A stretch of 64,000 nucleotides of DNA from Clostridiales bacterium UBA2432 (GCA_002342805.1 DDQW01000068.1:124001-188000), one strand, 5' to 3'; positions 9,936 to 20,810 are shown, counted from the stretch's first letter. A program made the numbers and translations. Notes: generated by a model from the sequence alone, not told the origin.

Positions 9936-10913
9936 ATGAGTAACATACATAAAGATAGTATAGCTAAGAGTAATTTCTCTTTAGCAAAAAAGTTTAAAGG
10001 CAAGAAAGGCCTAGCATTTAAAAGCAATATAGTTTTTATTTCTATGACATTACCTGCTGCTTTATATCTAATAGTTTTTAATTATTTACCACTAGTTGGT
10101 AATGTGTTAGCTTTTAAGAAGTATAGATACGATGAAGGTATATTTGGAAGTAAATGGATTGGACTTGAAAATTTCGAATTCCTTTTCACTTCCAGTGATC
10201 TATGGCGAATTACAAGAAATAGTATTGGTTATGGAGTCGTGTTTATAATAGTTAATACAATCTTAGCATTGATACTGGCATTACTCCTGTATCAAGTTAC
10301 CAATGGATTATTATTAAAAATATTTCAAACTTCTTTCATACTTCCAAACTTCCTTTCTTGGATAATGGTCTCATTTATTGTTTATATCTTTCTAAATGCA
10401 GAATCTGGAGTGGTAAACACTATATTTGAAAATCTGGGAAAAGAAACTTTTGATTGGTATTCTAAAGCCGGAGCATGGGTGTTTTTAATTCCAATTATCA
10501 ATGCTTGGAAAAATATCGGATGGATTTCATTGATTTACTATGCTTCCTTAATGTCAATAAACAATGAACTGTTTGAAGCTGCTTCCTTAGATGGTGCAGG
10601 TAAATTTAAACAAGCATGGTATATTTCAATACCTTCACTAATGCCAGTAATCGCTACGATGTCTTTAATATCAGTAGGAACATCACTTATTAGACAAGAT
10701 CTTGGCTTATTTTACGCGGTTACGCGTAACTCTGGACTATTATACCGCGCAACAGATGTTATTGATACTTATGTTTACAGAGCTACGGTACAGGTTGGAG
10801 ACATCGGTATGTCTGCAGCAGCTGGATTGTTCCAAACTGTCGTAGGATTATTCCTGGTACTGATTACAAATTGGATTATTAAAAAAACACATCCGGAAAG
10901 TGCAATATTCTAA
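9936..10913 (+). CDS. ABC transporter permease, LplB type (CUT1)
   Basis: Inner-membrane subunit of a CUT1 sugar importer. Several hydrophobic segments start near residue 30, and the EAA loop reads FEAASLDGAGKFKQAW in the C-terminal half, contacting the ATPase. The true start is the ATG at 9936 behind GGAGG; a TTG at 9921 is in frame but overlaps the ribosome site. First gene of permease-permease-binding protein, the order typical of LplB/YtcP/LplA systems for complex oligosaccharides. No ATPase gene is nearby. Confidence 0.93.
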   Translation: MSNIHKDSIAKSNFSLAKKFKGKKGLAFKSNIVFISMTLPAALYLIVFNYLPLVGNVLAFKKYRYDEGIFGSKWIGLENFEFLFTSSDLWRITRNSIGYGVVFIIVNTILALILALLLYQVTNGLLLKIFQTSFILPNFLSWIMVSFIVYIFLNAESGVVNTIFENLGKETFDWYSKAGAWVFLIPIINAWKNIGWISLIYYASLMSINNELFEAASLDGAGKFKQAWYISIPSLMPVIATMSLISVGTSLIRQDLGLFYAVTRNSGLLYRATDVIDTYVYRATVQVGDIGMSAAAGLFQTVVGLFLVLITNWIIKKTHPESAIF

Positions 10914-10929
10914 AAAGGGAGACTTGTTT

Positions 10930-11841
10930 ATGTTATTGGTAAAGAGTAAAGAAAAAAAAGAAAGTACTAATTTAATTATAGTTATAATATTGACCGTGTA
11001 TGCACTAGTTTGTATTATACCATTATGGTATGTTATAGTGACGTCACTTTCAAATACTGCTACTATTAGAGAATATGGATATACGTTTTTTCCTAAAGTG
11101 ATTGATTTTTCAGCGTATATTAATGTCTTCTATAATCCAGGTACCATTATGAATGCTTATGCAGTAACAATATTTTCTGCTTTTGGTGGAGCTTTTGTAG
11201 GTGTCTTCTCTATGGCACTTATAGCATATCCGCTTTCTAGAGCCAGTTTTAAGTTTAGAAAAGGTTTTACAATTTTTGTGATATTTCCTATGATGTGTAG
11301 GGTCAGTATGGTACCATTTTACATACTAGTTACTCAGTACTTACATCTTGGAAATACAATATGGGTTCACTTTTTTTCTTTTGCAGTTCCACTGATTGAC
11401 CCATTTTTTGTAATTATATTATTAACTTCATTTAGGAATTTACCTAATTCTATATTTGAAGCTGCTAAAATTGATGGTGCTTCAGAATTAAAAATATTTC
11501 TACAAATTGCATTACCATTGTCGAAACCAGTCTTAGCAACAGTAGCGGTTTTCACGTTATTAAATCGTTGGAATGATTTTTATCCAAGTTTAATGTTTAT
11601 AAATGATGAAAAACTACATTCGCTTCAATATTTATTACAAAAAATAATGCTTGAGATGGATTTCCTAAGATCAAATTTCGCTGCACTACCAGCATCTGTA
11701 CAAGAAAAAGTTGCAAATTTCCCTACAGAAACTGTCAGAATGGCTATTGCAGTGGTTGCAGCTGGTCCAATGATGTTTGTATTCCCTTTCTTTCAAAAAT
11801 ATTTCTCAAAGGGAATGACAGTAGGTGGAACAAAAGAATAA
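10930..11841 (+). CDS. ABC transporter permease, YtcP/LplC type (CUT1)
   Basis: Second permease of the importer, 303 residues with about six membrane segments and the EAA loop FEAAKIDGASELKIFL. I chose the ATG at 10930 behind AAGGGAG. The ending KGMTVGGTKE is typical of this family (KGxxxGAxKG). It starts 17 bp after the first permease. With it and the binding protein it should form the membrane channel; energy must come from an ATPase encoded elsewhere (MsmX-like sharing is known in Firmicutes). Confidence 0.93.
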   Translation: MLLVKSKEKKESTNLIIVIILTVYALVCIIPLWYVIVTSLSNTATIREYGYTFFPKVIDFSAYINVFYNPGTIMNAYAVTIFSAFGGAFVGVFSMALIAYPLSRASFKFRKGFTIFVIFPMMCRVSMVPFYILVTQYLHLGNTIWVHFFSFAVPLIDPFFVIILLTSFRNLPNSIFEAAKIDGASELKIFLQIALPLSKPVLATVAVFTLLNRWNDFYPSLMFINDEKLHSLQYLLQKIMLEMDFLRSNFAALPASVQEKVANFPTETVRMAIAVVAAGPMMFVFPFFQKYFSKGMTVGGTKE

Positions 11842-11911
11842 GTGGTTTATCCCTCAGTATATAATACTAGGGTGAAGCAAATAAAAACTTAGATTTTTAG
11901 GAGGGTTACAA

Positions 11912-13516
11912 ATGAATTTATTTAAAAAAAGCGTTTCTCTGTTTCTAGTATTTGCTATTTCTTTAATGATGATAACAGCATGTGCAACTAAGACAGAAGA
12001 TGCAACAAACGGAACTAATAATGCCACTGGTGACACAAAAGATGCATCGAATGGTGATTCAACTGCAATGGAGGATGAGCAGGTAGAACTGACGTGGGTT
12101 GTAATTGGCGATCAACATCCAGATACGGAAAAAGTTTTAGAAGTATTCAACGAGAAGTTAAAAGACAAGCTACCTAATACAACATTAAATATCGTGACTT
12201 ACGGATTTGATAACTATGGTGATAGAATTGAGCTAATGATTACATCGGGGGAAGATTTTGATATTATGTGGTGCTCAAGTTGGGCTGGCGACTATCTTCA
12301 AAAGGTGGCAAATGGCGCATTTTTACCTTTAGATGACCTTATAGACGAACATGCTCCTAAATTAAAAGAAACATTACCTGAGGCTGTTTTTCAGACGGGT
12401 ACTTATGATGGGAAACTGTATGGTCTTACAAATTATCAACAATTATGGGCCGGTTACGGAATCGTTGTAAGAACAGATTTTGCTGATCAATATGGACTTG
12501 ATGTAACTCAAATAGAAGCAGATGGCCTTGACAGAAATATTAAGACCATAGACATTATGAAGAGTATGGAACCATTTTTTGCTAATGTATTAGCAAACGA
12601 AACAGATATTAATTCTGTAATAGATCCATATTTCCTAGTTGGTAAGACTGTAACTGAAAATATGGTTATGGAAAGAGATTATGAAACAATAGTAAGTCCG
12701 GCTGTAATCGATAAGTATAATAATGATAATATTCAGTTGGTTAATATGTTTGAAACACAAGAGTATGCAGATTTTATTGCATGGATGAGAGATATGTATG
12801 AGCAGGGTTTCGTTCGAAAGGATGTTTTATCAGCTGAAATACCAACTAATATTAATGAAGATAGAATGAATATGTATGGTATTATGACAACTAATACAGG
12901 GACACCGGAAGACTTCGATATTGAGCTTAATAAAATAAATACAACAAACGAAGTAACAAGTGCTCGTATAGCACCACTTTATCTGCCATATACCGCAGGT
13001 ACAGCCACAATGAACTTTATTAATGCTCAATCAGAACATCCTGAAAGAGCTATGAAACTTCTTGAACTAGTTAATACGGATGCAGAAATGTACAATCTTC
13101 TTACTATAGGAATCGAAGGTGACCATTGGGAAATGAAAGATGAAATCGCAGATTCAACGGTAACTCCTGCTACTATTCTTAAAGGAGATGATTATGGCAT
13201 TTTTGATTGGGTAATAGGTAATGTAGCAAATAGTTATGGCCGTTCTGAAATGTTTTTAAATTCAAGACTTGAAATATGGAATAACAAAGCTACAATGTCT
13301 CCATTATTCGGTTTTGTACCTGACTTAAGTGAACTTGCTCAAGATAAGGCTAAAATTGACGCAGTTGTAAATGAATATGTAAAGGCTTTGAATTCAGGTG
13401 CAGATAGTGACTATGAGTTACATTACGCAGAATTTAAAGAAAAACTAAAGGCAGCAGGCGTTGATGAATATATTGCTGCATTACAAGGACAAGTAGACGT
13501 ATATTTAGGACAATAA
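11912..13516 (+). CDS. ABC substrate-binding lipoprotein, LplA type
   Basis: Extracytoplasmic binding protein anchored by a lipid: signal sequence and lipobox ITAC (Cys at about residue 24), then a low-complexity linker rich in T, N, D and G. At 534 residues it is of the large size usual for LplA-like proteins paired with LplB/YtcP permeases, which bind oligosaccharides. AGGAGGG precedes the ATG. A strong terminator follows at 13545. The ligand is not deducible, but the neighbouring GH95 gene suggests a fucosylated oligosaccharide. Confidence 0.92.
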   Translation: MNLFKKSVSLFLVFAISLMMITACATKTEDATNGTNNATGDTKDASNGDSTAMEDEQVELTWVVIGDQHPDTEKVLEVFNEKLKDKLPNTTLNIVTYGFDNYGDRIELMITSGEDFDIMWCSSWAGDYLQKVANGAFLPLDDLIDEHAPKLKETLPEAVFQTGTYDGKLYGLTNYQQLWAGYGIVVRTDFADQYGLDVTQIEADGLDRNIKTIDIMKSMEPFFANVLANETDINSVIDPYFLVGKTVTENMVMERDYETIVSPAVIDKYNNDNIQLVNMFETQEYADFIAWMRDMYEQGFVRKDVLSAEIPTNINEDRMNMYGIMTTNTGTPEDFDIELNKINTTNEVTSARIAPLYLPYTAGTATMNFINAQSEHPERAMKLLELVNTDAEMYNLLTIGIEGDHWEMKDEIADSTVTPATILKGDDYGIFDWVIGNVANSYGRSEMFLNSRLEIWNNKATMSPLFGFVPDLSELAQDKAKIDAVVNEYVKALNSGADSDYELHYAEFKEKLKAAGVDEYIAALQGQVDVYLGQ

Positions 13517-13544
13517 ACAACAGTTAATTAAGTGTTTGATTGAA

Positions 13545-13587
13545 AAGGCTACCCGATGTTATTTTAAAAAAGGGTAGTCTTTGTTTT
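13545..13587 (+). terminator. Rho-independent terminator after importer operon
   Basis: A 10-bp stem (AAGGCTACCC against GGGTAGTCTT, one G-T pair) encloses a 17-nt loop and is followed by TTGTTTT. It separates the binding-protein gene from the GH95 gene, so the latter may depend on read-through or its own promoter. Confidence 0.75.
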
Positions 13588-13626
13588 GAAAAATTTAAAC
13601 TAGACAGATTTTGGAAAGGATAATTT

Positions 13627-15918
13627 ATGGACAATAATACATTATGGTATAAACAATCAGCTGAACTATTTGAAGAGGCATTGCCCCTAGGAAATGGTCA
13701 CATGGGAATGATGATATATGGCAGAATTCGAGATGAGCTCATAGAGCTAAATCATGATACACTATGGTCAGGTTACCATAATGAGAATCAGAATAAGACA
13801 GCATATAAACACCTTGAGAAAGTTAGAGAAATGATTAATAGAGGTGCTTATTTAGGTGCGCAACAGCTCATAGAACACGAAATGCAAGGAGAATACTCAG
13901 AGTCGTATTTGCCTCTGGGAAATATGCGTATGCAATTTCGTTATGATGGTTTCCTTAGGAAAGAAGACTATAAGCGAAGTCTTAATCTAAGTGATGCAAC
14001 AAGTTCTATAGAATATAAAATAGATGGATTTAAATATACTAGAAGAGGATTTGTAAGTAACCCGGATAAAGTTGGCGTCTATAAAATTGATGCAGAAACT
14101 GAATTTGATGTGCAAATCAGTGTGGATTCTAAATTATTACATAAGTCAATTTGTAAAAATGATACAACAATAGTAATGACAGGTAGGGCACCTGAGAGAG
14201 TTGACCCTTCTCATAGGACTTATAATGAGTCACCGATAGCCTATTCCTTAGAAGATGAGAATATTGCTCTTGAGTTTGCTTCTTATACTAGGGTCATTAG
14301 CGATGGAGTATGCTATAGAACCGGTGGTGGTCTATCCATAAGAAATGCTACTAGAGTTATAATTATAACAGCGACAGAAACCACATACAGTGGATTTAAT
14401 AAAGAATTTAAAAAAATAGATAAAGTAGTAGAGGATATGCGTGAACGCGTAAATAAGGCAATTGAAAAGGGGTATGACAAGCTATACATTGATCACAAAG
14501 AAGATTATCAAAAATTATATAACAATGTAGAATTTACAATAGAGACAGAGAATAAAAATGATATTCCAACGGATATTAGACTAGAAAAACTAAAGGCAGG
14601 AGAAGATGATTTATCCTTAATACCATTATACTTTAATTATGGCAGATATCTTCTTATCTCATCGTCTAGAGTAGGCAGTCAGGCTGCTACCCTGCAGGGA
14701 ATATGGAATTATGAAGCAAGAGCACCATGGTGTTCTAACTATACATCTAACATTAATATTCAGATGAACTATTGGTTAGCTGAGACTTGTAATCTAAGCG
14801 AATGTCATGAGCCACTAATCGATATGATTAAAGAATTAGCTATTACAGGTGCAATAACTGCCAAAGAGCAATATGGCTGTGGTGGTTGGTCAGGATCTCA
14901 TAATATAGATTTATGGAGAAAATCAACGGTTATAGATGGTCAAGCTAGATATGCATATTGGCAGATGTCAGGCCCATGGTTAGTTAGTCATTTATATGAG
15001 CATTATTTATTTACACAAGATTTAGATTACCTAAGATCTGTTTTTGCAACGATCAAGGGCTCAGCTATGTTCTGTTACGATTGGCTACAGGAAGATGAAT
15101 CAGGTTACTATGTGACATCTCCTGCTACCTCCCCTGAGAATGCGTTTTTAACAGAAGAGGGGGTGGAATGTTCTGTGTCTAAAGCATCTACAATGGATAT
15201 GACATTAATAAGAGAGGTGTTTAATACTTGTATTAGCGCTGCTAATATTCTAGGTATATCTGGTCAATTTGAGGAGAAACTATTAGCTAGGTTACCAAAA
15301 TTATATCCCTATAAAATTGGTTCGGATGGTCAATTACAGGAATGGTATTTAGACTTTGAAGAATCTGAAATGGGACATAGACATGTATCACACTTGTATG
15401 GCCTATATCCGGGAAAAGCAATTAATGATGAAACTCCGGACTTGTTTGCTGCTAGTAAGCGTGGCTTAGAACGAAGACTAGAAAATGGTGGAGGACATAC
15501 CGGCTGGAGTTGTGCATGGATTATTAATCTATATGCAAGGTTAAAAGATAGTGAACTAGCCGGTGAATATGTAAATGTCATATTAACAAAATCTATATAT
15601 CCTAATATGTTTGACGCTCATCCACCATTCCAAATTGATGGTAACTTTGGTGCTACTGCAGGAATCGCTGAGATGTTGATGCAGAGTCATATGGACTATA
15701 TTGAATTGTTACCAGCATTACCTAAGAGTTGGCTTAATGGTTATATTAAGGGGCTAAAGGCTCGTGGTAATCTTTTAGTTGATATTAAATGGGAAAATGG
15801 TCAAGTAAGTGAATATAAAATTCAAGGAGTAGATAGACCTGTAATAATTAAATATAGTGGAGAAATTTACAATGTAAATATTGTAGATGGTCAGTATGCT
15901 TGGGATAGTCGTAGATAG
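13627..15918 (+). CDS. GH95 family alpha-L-fucosidase (or alpha-L-galactosidase)
   Basis: Inverting glycoside hydrolase, most members of which remove alpha-1,2-linked L-fucose. The N-terminal signature EEALPLGNGHMG and NHDTLWSG starts the beta-sandwich domain. The (alpha/alpha)6 barrel holds the expected active-site residues: Asn375 and Asn377 in NINIQMNYW, Glu504 in TSPEN and Asp671 in FQIDGNFG (equivalents of N421, N423, E566 and D766 of the Bifidobacterium enzyme). There is no signal peptide, so it acts on imported oligosaccharides. The length of 763 residues is normal for the catalytic core. It is closely preceded by the ABC importer genes and followed by a two-component pair. Confidence 0.94.
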   Translation: MDNNTLWYKQSAELFEEALPLGNGHMGMMIYGRIRDELIELNHDTLWSGYHNENQNKTAYKHLEKVREMINRGAYLGAQQLIEHEMQGEYSESYLPLGNMRMQFRYDGFLRKEDYKRSLNLSDATSSIEYKIDGFKYTRRGFVSNPDKVGVYKIDAETEFDVQISVDSKLLHKSICKNDTTIVMTGRAPERVDPSHRTYNESPIAYSLEDENIALEFASYTRVISDGVCYRTGGGLSIRNATRVIIITATETTYSGFNKEFKKIDKVVEDMRERVNKAIEKGYDKLYIDHKEDYQKLYNNVEFTIETENKNDIPTDIRLEKLKAGEDDLSLIPLYFNYGRYLLISSSRVGSQAATLQGIWNYEARAPWCSNYTSNINIQMNYWLAETCNLSECHEPLIDMIKELAITGAITAKEQYGCGGWSGSHNIDLWRKSTVIDGQARYAYWQMSGPWLVSHLYEHYLFTQDLDYLRSVFATIKGSAMFCYDWLQEDESGYYVTSPATSPENAFLTEEGVECSVSKASTMDMTLIREVFNTCISAANILGISGQFEEKLLARLPKLYPYKIGSDGQLQEWYLDFEESEMGHRHVSHLYGLYPGKAINDETPDLFAASKRGLERRLENGGGHTGWSCAWIINLYARLKDSELAGEYVNVILTKSIYPNMFDAHPPFQIDGNFGATAGIAEMLMQSHMDYIELLPALPKSWLNGYIKGLKARGNLLVDIKWENGQVSEYKIQGVDRPVIIKYSGEIYNVNIVDGQYAWDSRR

Positions 15919-16055
15919 AGAAAATCTTGCCTTATTCAATAACAGCATATAATTAGACTAGGGCTTGGTCTATTGAAAAAATGGTATGGATAGGTTATCT
16001 TAGAGATGAGATAAATCAGGGTAAAGAAAGAGTTAGTATGGAATAGGAGTTTTTT

Positions 16056-17822
16056 ATGAAAAGTAAAGTTATTCTAGAAGACAAACATTTTCGAAGATTA
16101 AGCATAACGAACAAATTTTTTGTAAGTCTTTTTGTAGTGCTTATTTTGCCTTTAATTTTATTATTCTTTTGGACTAATAACAACTTATCACATCAAATTC
16201 ATGAAAAAAATCTTAAAATTAATCTTGAAGTACTTAAACAAACAAAATCACCTATTACTTATTTGATTCAAGATATTAATTTTGTTTCTTTAGAAATACT
16301 TGGAAATAATGATTTACAGCAGTATTTGATTCAAAAGGATTCACTTTCATCTACTGAAAAAAATCAACTAAAAATTGAAGTGGATAGGGAAATGAATAAG
16401 TTGATTTCTTCAAGAAGTTCTATAACCAGATTATCTATCTTTGATGATTCTATTTTTTTCCAATACCGTAATCATTTAAGGGAAGAATCCCGAATTCCCT
16501 TAGATGAAGTTGTTGAACTTAAAGGGCTACAGATGTGGCTTCCTGCATACTACGAAGAAACTTATACTTCAGGATATACCGATTACTATGAAGTGTCTGT
16601 TGTTCGGGCAATAAATCAATTTGATGTCATTAATCAAATCATTGCCTTCTTAAGGATTAATATATATGAGGAACAATTGGCACAACTATATGAAGGTGTT
16701 GCTGGAGAGGGTACAGAATCTATTTTTATTATGAATGATCGTGGAGAAATCATTTCTTCTAATGACAAGAATATGTTAGGGACAAGTATTGTAGATGAGC
16801 CTTATTATAAGTCTGTTATAGAGGATCAAGAAGGATATCTTTTATTAGATAATAAAATAATTAGCTTTTATGATTTTCGCAACATTAATTGGTATATGGT
16901 TAAGCTAGATGATTATTCAGTTATTACACAACGAAAAGTCTCTAATTTTATTATTATGGCTAGTATTGTGTTTATCTTGTCTTTTGCTATTATTTTCTAT
17001 TTTATTCAAAGACATTATATAATAAATCCTCTTATTAAGATTAAAAAAGATGTTACTCAAATTCATGAAGGTCAATATTTATTTAATTTACATACAAATT
17101 CAGAAGATGAGATTGGAGATCTTAACAAGGGACTAATAGAAATGGGTGAGTATATACAGGATTTGATAGAGCGAGTGTACAAACATACTATATCAGAAAA
17201 GGAAGCTCAACTTCAATACTTACAATCACAGATTAATCCACACTTTCTTTATAATACCCTTGATTCTGCACGCTGGTTAGCAATGAAGAATAAGGACACC
17301 GAAGTTGCCGAGTTAATTAAAGCCCTTTCTAATCATTTTAAAAATGCTTTAAATCAAGGTAAGAATATGACAACAGTTGGTGAGGAAGTCAAGCATGTAA
17401 AAGGTTACTTGATGATACAAAAAATCAGATTTGGTGAAGAACTTAATATGAAAATATGTGTTCAAGAAGAAATAAAGAAAAGGCAAGTCCTTAACCTGAT
17501 TCTTCAACCTATTGTTGAAAATGCACTTATACATGGTTTAGAAAAGAAGTTAGGTAACTGGCAGTTAAAAATTGATGTATGGAGTGAAAATAATCAAATT
17601 ATATATAGAGTCGTAGATAATGGTGTAGGTGTTGATGAAGAATTAATAAGGGCAAAATTGGCTGCAGAAGCTGTTTCAAATGACGCCTTAGCTCTTAATA
17701 ATGTTAATAAGCGATTAATATATAAGTATGGAGAAGCATATGGTTTGGAATTTTACAGTAAAGTTGGTTTTGGAACTACAGTTATTGTGAGAATACCAAT
17801 TTTAGGAGAGGATAATATATGA
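16056..17822 (+). CDS. YesM-type sensor histidine kinase
   Basis: Sensor kinase with a membrane segment near residues 25-47, an extracellular sensor region, a second membrane segment near 300-325, a HAMP region (NPLIKIKKDVTQI), a His_kinase site INPHFLYNTL (His396) and an ATPase domain with QPIVENALIHG and DNGVGV. The stop overlaps the next gene's start by 4 bp (ATGA), coupling their translation. The pair sits directly upstream of the second CUT1 importer, its likely target. Confidence 0.94.
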   Translation: MKSKVILEDKHFRRLSITNKFFVSLFVVLILPLILLFFWTNNNLSHQIHEKNLKINLEVLKQTKSPITYLIQDINFVSLEILGNNDLQQYLIQKDSLSSTEKNQLKIEVDREMNKLISSRSSITRLSIFDDSIFFQYRNHLREESRIPLDEVVELKGLQMWLPAYYEETYTSGYTDYYEVSVVRAINQFDVINQIIAFLRINIYEEQLAQLYEGVAGEGTESIFIMNDRGEIISSNDKNMLGTSIVDEPYYKSVIEDQEGYLLLDNKIISFYDFRNINWYMVKLDDYSVITQRKVSNFIIMASIVFILSFAIIFYFIQRHYIINPLIKIKKDVTQIHEGQYLFNLHTNSEDEIGDLNKGLIEMGEYIQDLIERVYKHTISEKEAQLQYLQSQINPHFLYNTLDSARWLAMKNKDTEVAELIKALSNHFKNALNQGKNMTTVGEEVKHVKGYLMIQKIRFGEELNMKICVQEEIKKRQVLNLILQPIVENALIHGLEKKLGNWQLKIDVWSENNQIIYRVVDNGVGVDEELIRAKLAAEAVSNDALALNNVNKRLIYKYGEAYGLEFYSKVGFGTTVIVRIPILGEDNI

Positions 17823-19390
17823 AGCTCTTGATAGTCGATGATGAATTACAGATAAGAATGGGATTAGCGGAAGAGATTAACTGGAAAGAAATGGGAATTA
17901 CGGATGTTTTGACTTCGAAAAATGGAGTAGAAGCTATTGAACTATGTGAAAAATTCAAACCAGAGATTGTCATTACTGACATACATATGCCAGGTATAGA
18001 TGGTTTAGAATTAAGTCGACAGGTTAGTAAATTATATGAACCTATTGAAATTATTATTCTAAGTGGATTCTCAGAATTTGACTATGCTAAAAAAGCTATT
18101 CAGTATGGTGTAAATGCATACTTACTTAAACCAATTGAAATTGATGAATTAGTTGATGTGGTAAAAAGTTCTATTCAATCTGTACAGACTTATTATGATT
18201 TGTCTAAAAATAGAAAAGTGTACAATCATTTTAATAGAGTAAATAGATTAAAGAAAATGTTGGCTAAGGGTGAAGTTTTTACAGCTCAAGAGTTAAAAGA
18301 ATTTAAGAAAACAGCTGAATTGGATCACTTTGAACAAGTGGTTGCAGGGACATTTGTTGTAGATGATGTGGCTAGAGATAACAACAATCAACTGGGCATA
18401 TATTTACAGTCGATTTTAGATGATTTTTTTAAGGAAATAAGTCATAGGATTTTATATTGGGATGAAACGAAATTATTGTTTTTGATGAGCTTTAGAAGTG
18501 CTGTTGGTTATGAAAGAAGTAAACGTCAGTTAATAGACCAGTTAGAGAATATTAATATAATCGTGAAATCACAATTAAATAATTCTTTGTCATTGACCCT
18601 AAGCGCTTTAGGTGAAATACATAGAATACCTTCTTTATTTAATGAATGTTATCAAGCTGTAGACCATAGACTATACCTTGGAGTTCAACAAGTTATTTTT
18701 ACAGAATTTGTTGAATCTAATAAAAAAATATTAGTCAGTCCATTAAATACAGCTGAGTTAAAAAGGATTATTGAGATATTTGAGTACAAGGAGATTCATA
18801 ATTATTTATTGAAAGTTTTTAATGATGTTAGAGAGTTAAAAGTGACTTCTACTGATTTTGTAAGATCCTTGTGTAGCAATATCAGAATAATTTTAATAGA
18901 AACCTTAAGTGAAAAAGGTATTGAAATAGAAGAATATATTACTGATTGCCCATGTTTGTTTGAAAGAATACCAGCTTATGTATCCATTGATCAATATTTC
19001 GATTGGGTTGATAACTTATATTTTCTTATGGTTGGAAAACTAGATCAACTAAGTGGAAGACAACTTAGTCGTGCCATTGTACAAGCGATTGATTATATTG
19101 AAAACCACTACAATGAAGAGATTAACTTAAAATTAATTGCCTTACATACCGGAAGATCAAAAAATTATCTCTGTTCATTATTTAAAAAAGAGATGGGAAT
19201 ATCTTTTGTTGAGTACTTAAATAAAATTCGAGTCGAACAAGCCAAAAGAAAATTACGAAATACAGATGAAATGATTTTTGAGATAGCAGCGTCAGTAGGA
19301 TATTCAGACTATAAGTATTTTTCCACTGTTTTCAAAAAATATACAGACCTGTCCCCTCAGGAATATCGAAAAAATCATGAAAAATCGTAG
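17819..19390 (+). CDS. YesN-type response regulator, AraC output
   Basis: Receiver with D7/D8, phosphoacceptor Asp54 (TDIHMPG) and YLLKP, then a linker of about 280 residues and a C-terminal AraC domain (HTGRSKNYLCSLFKKEMG and ASVGYSDYKYFSTVFKK). Ribosome site GGAGAGG lies inside the kinase gene. Next in the same direction, after 107 bp, is the importer's binding protein gene, making this a typical local activator arrangement. Confidence 0.94.
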   Translation: MKLLIVDDELQIRMGLAEEINWKEMGITDVLTSKNGVEAIELCEKFKPEIVITDIHMPGIDGLELSRQVSKLYEPIEIIILSGFSEFDYAKKAIQYGVNAYLLKPIEIDELVDVVKSSIQSVQTYYDLSKNRKVYNHFNRVNRLKKMLAKGEVFTAQELKEFKKTAELDHFEQVVAGTFVVDDVARDNNNQLGIYLQSILDDFFKEISHRILYWDETKLLFLMSFRSAVGYERSKRQLIDQLENINIIVKSQLNNSLSLTLSALGEIHRIPSLFNECYQAVDHRLYLGVQQVIFTEFVESNKKILVSPLNTAELKRIIEIFEYKEIHNYLLKVFNDVRELKVTSTDFVRSLCSNIRIILIETLSEKGIEIEEYITDCPCLFERIPAYVSIDQYFDWVDNLYFLMVGKLDQLSGRQLSRAIVQAIDYIENHYNEEINLKLIALHTGRSKNYLCSLFKKEMGISFVEYLNKIRVEQAKRKLRNTDEMIFEIAASVGYSDYKYFSTVFKKYTDLSPQEYRKNHEKS

Positions 19391-19497
19391 TTTTTTCGAT
19401 ACAATCGTTATTTACTCTCCTATATATAGCTTTAGGAATAGCTTATAATTTGTTTGTAGCGAAAACCAAAATATTGAATATGGGAGGATACAAAGAC

Positions 19498-20787
19498 ATG
19501 AAAAAAATTATTAGTATTTTGTTATGCATGGTACTGACAGTTGCATTGCTTGCAGCTTGCGGTACAAAAGAAACAACTGGGGGCACATCTACGGATGTAA
19601 CTACAGATACATCCGTAGATACTTCCACAGACACAGCAACGGATACATCAGGTGAAAAACCAGTCGTTAAGGTGTATGGTAAAGTAGTTGAGTACACTTC
19701 TGGACCTATGATGACAGATGCATTAACAGAAATGTTAAAAGACCAGTACGTAATCGATGCTATTCAAGTAGACTGGGCGAATCAAGATACAGTCATTAGA
19801 ACTGGTATTGCATCTGGGGACCCATGTGATATCTATAATTATACCCCATCAGGAATGATTAATTTTTTGGATATGGCTACTGACTTAAAGCCATATTTAG
19901 ACGCTGACCCTGATTGGAAAGCACAATTTAGTGATGCTGCATTAGCAGCAGCAACTTACGATGGCAAAATCGTTAATGTACCATGGGAACAAAACTTCCC
20001 AGTAATATTAGCAAATAAAACAAAATTAGATGAATTGGGAATTGTTATACCAGAGAGCTGGACATTCGAAGAATTCTTAGTAGTTGCAGAAGAAATTAAA
20101 GCAGCAGGCTATTATCCTTTTACAAACGCAATGGATCCTGGACGATCAACTTGGGTATTTAGAAATGCAATGCTATCAGTAGTAGTATCTGAGGGCCTTG
20201 GCGATGAATATGCAGCAGGAACTTTGTCTATATCTGGGGATGAAGCAGTTGCTGCATTAGAAGCGGTTAAATCCTTATATGACAATGATTACATGTATCC
20301 AGGTGAGGGTGCTGTTACAGTTAAGAATGATGAGTGTAAAGTAGGGTTTTATCAAGGTGATGTCTTAATGATGCCTGAAATTGCAGCAGGAGCTAAAACG
20401 ACAGCAGATGCAGCAGACTTTGAAGTTGTTACAGTACCTTGGCCATCAGCAGGATCTGTTGAAGCGATTAATGGTGTTTATAATGGTTTCTTTGTACCTA
20501 TGAATGTTGATGATGTTGATGTAGCGGTAGATGTATTAAAAGCATTTACTTCAACTGAGATTCAAGCTATTCATGGAGCTGAAGGCTATATTCCTGCTAA
20601 CGTTAATGTTGAAATAACAGATCCATTTGTAAATGAAGTATTAACTAGATCAGCCGCAATTGCAGCTGATTATCCTTTCACAATTGAAACTTGGGATTAT
20701 TTGAGAAACGGATTAATACCTGACCTTATTCTTAATGGTGGTGTTGATACAGTTATTAGTCAATTAAGTTTTCTAGAGCAACAATAA
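19498..20787 (+). CDS. ABC substrate-binding lipoprotein (CUT1, family 1)
   Basis: Sugar-binding lipoprotein with the signal sequence MKKIISILLCMVLT and lipobox LAAC. A Thr/Asp/Ser-rich linker near residues 25-50 holds the binding domain away from the membrane. The start at 19498 follows GGGAGGA; the frame is open further upstream but without a fitting start. 429 residues is typical for CUT1 oligosaccharide-binding proteins. It is followed by an attenuator-like hairpin and then two permease genes, so it is probably made in excess over them. Confidence 0.92.
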   Translation: MKKIISILLCMVLTVALLAACGTKETTGGTSTDVTTDTSVDTSTDTATDTSGEKPVVKVYGKVVEYTSGPMMTDALTEMLKDQYVIDAIQVDWANQDTVIRTGIASGDPCDIYNYTPSGMINFLDMATDLKPYLDADPDWKAQFSDAALAAATYDGKIVNVPWEQNFPVILANKTKLDELGIVIPESWTFEEFLVVAEEIKAAGYYPFTNAMDPGRSTWVFRNAMLSVVVSEGLGDEYAAGTLSISGDEAVAALEAVKSLYDNDYMYPGEGAVTVKNDECKVGFYQGDVLMMPEIAAGAKTTADAADFEVVTVPWPSAGSVEAINGVYNGFFVPMNVDDVDVAVDVLKAFTSTEIQAIHGAEGYIPANVNVEITDPFVNEVLTRSAAIAADYPFTIETWDYLRNGLIPDLILNGGVDTVISQLSFLEQQ

Positions 20788-20810
20788 ATTAAGTATAGAC
20801 CAACTTAAAA

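Noticed and set aside
12000..12070. Low-complexity linkers in the binding lipoproteins as DNA repeats
   Set aside because: They are ordinary polar linkers after the lipobox, with mixed codons and no exact repeat unit.
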